Of a DNA stretch of 41,949 nt, positions 41,311 through 41,949 are shown piece by piece. The DNA is taken from NCBI GenBank assembly GCA_017512495.1, contig JAFWGF010000015.1, forward strand, positions 1 through 41,949, given 5' to 3'. Under the pieces are notes generated by a model, which was not told the DNA's origin, did not search any database, and was given only the letters and a program-made list of their open reading frames with translations. Made by a program: the position numbers and the translations under genes. The DNA is from Bacilli bacterium (GTDB lineage Bacteria > Bacillota_I > Bacilli_A > RF39 > UBA660). Position 1 is the stretch's first letter. Each line of letters begins with the position of its first letter.

Positions 41311-41949
41311 ATGAGAAGAAGAAAATTTTCTAGAAGAAAAAAACAAAGTGTAGTATCAATCATATTAGATTTAATTCTCATACTAGGAATAGGATATGCT
41401 CTCATCCAAAGTAATTTAAATATAAATGGAACAGCTAATATGGGAGCACCCACATGGAATATTCATTGGGAGAATGTCCAAGTAAAAGAAGGATCAGTAA
41501 GTGCATCTACTCCAACAATTAATAGTGCTCAGACTACAGTAACATATTCAGTAGTATTAAATGTTCCAGGAGATTATTATGAATTTACTGTGGATGCAGT
41601 TAACTCAGGAACAATAGATGGAATGATAGAGAGTATTACATCTAAACTTAATGGAACAACAATAACTAATTTACCAGATTATTTAGAATATACAATAAGT
41701 TATGCAGATGGTGTTCCATTAGCAGTCAATCAATTACTAGCAGCAGGAACAACTGAAACATATAAAGTAAGAATAAAATATCGAGATGATATAGAATTAA
41801 ATCAGATTCCAGCAACTAATCAAAGTTTACCATTTCAATTCACAGTTAAATATCGACAAGCTGATGATGCTATAGAGGTAAATCATCCATATTTATATAA
41901 TATCTTAAAAACTGCAGCAGATGAAGGAACATATGCTAAGAAGTATACA
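41311..41949 (+). CDS. Secreted protein, LNINGTA family (3' end outside window)
   Basis: 213 codons visible, open to the window edge. AGGAGGG precedes the ATG. Basic start (RRRKFSRRKK), one helix, then GIGYALIQSNLNINGTA and a beta-rich domain with TWNIHWENVQVKEGSVSAS, PGDYYEFTVDAVNSG, YKVRIKYR and FQFTVKYRQA. The same elements in the same order occur in the gene at 20107 at roughly 60% identity, so this is a paralogue. The cysteine-rich second domain of that protein is not reached here; after YRQA the sequences diverge (VNHPYLYNILKTAADEG), so the second domain may be different. Confidence 0.75.
   Translation, partial: MRRRKFSRRKKQSVVSIILDLILILGIGYALIQSNLNINGTANMGAPTWNIHWENVQVKEGSVSASTPTINSAQTTVTYSVVLNVPGDYYEFTVDAVNSGTIDGMIESITSKLNGTTITNLPDYLEYTISYADGVPLAVNQLLAAGTTETYKVRIKYRDDIELNQIPATNQSLPFQFTVKYRQADDAIEVNHPYLYNILKTAADEGTYAKKYT

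Overview
The window is AT-rich DNA (about 70-75% A+T by eye) from a low-GC Firmicute-type bacterium. TGA is a true stop: three genes end in TGA (29361-29363, 30593-30595, 41241-41243), two of them inside ATGA overlaps, so this is not the Mycoplasma/Spiroplasma code. A Spo0A response regulator and an alpha/beta-type small acid-soluble spore protein point to an endospore-forming or recently spore-forming lineage. My inference is an uncultured gut Bacilli close to the former 'Tenericutes' groups; no marker gene here fixes the taxon. Promoters are often extended -10 sites (TGnTATAAT), ribosome sites are often GGTGAT-type, and almost every transcription unit ends in a clear stem plus T-run.

Bases 1-13927 form an envelope/secretion island. 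It starts with the 3' part of a giant repeat protein (about 26 copies of a Y/F-G-G-G/S-N unit, probably a beta-solenoid), followed by a signal-peptidase-I-like protein that has lost its serine. Next come three small secreted proteins with TasA/SipW-substrate-like leaders. Then comes a tight five-gene run: an unknown helical protein, a membrane-anchored McrB-like AAA+ ATPase, a DUF2357 (McrC-like) protein without a visible nuclease domain, a SipW/ER-type signal peptidase with Ser53 and His96, and a membrane-anchored TasA-like protein. A further TasA-like gene lies convergent at 13331-13927. An McrB/DUF2357 pair inside a matrix-export locus is the most unusual thing in the window.

Bases 14084-20029 are a conserved housekeeping block: uvrA, a YvlD-like membrane protein, lgt, yvcK and whiA. 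Bases 20107-26568 hold a cysteine-rich secreted protein, a TGS-type nucleoside kinase, a small ribbon-helix-helix protein, a zinc-ribbon/FxLYD membrane protein, gap, an unknown membrane protein and a putative HExxH metalloprotein. Bases 26674-31278 are a coupled operon with pgk at one end and tpiA at the other, and a GNAT-like gene, a UPF0104/LPG-synthase-type membrane protein and a GT4 glycosyltransferase between them. spo0A and rpsD (convergent) follow; rpsD has a consensus promoter and a long, foldable leader.

Bases 33038-41949 hold an unknown protein, ezrA, a prepilin-like membrane protein, thiI, the spore protein, ackA, a DHH phosphoesterase (nrnA-like), engB, an unknown membrane-anchored protein and the 5' part of a second LNINGTA-type secreted protein, paralogous to the one at 20107. 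No tRNA, rRNA, CRISPR array, insertion sequence or phage module was seen. No gene-free stretch exceeds 300 bases; the longest is the rpsD/33038 divergent region of about 250 bases.
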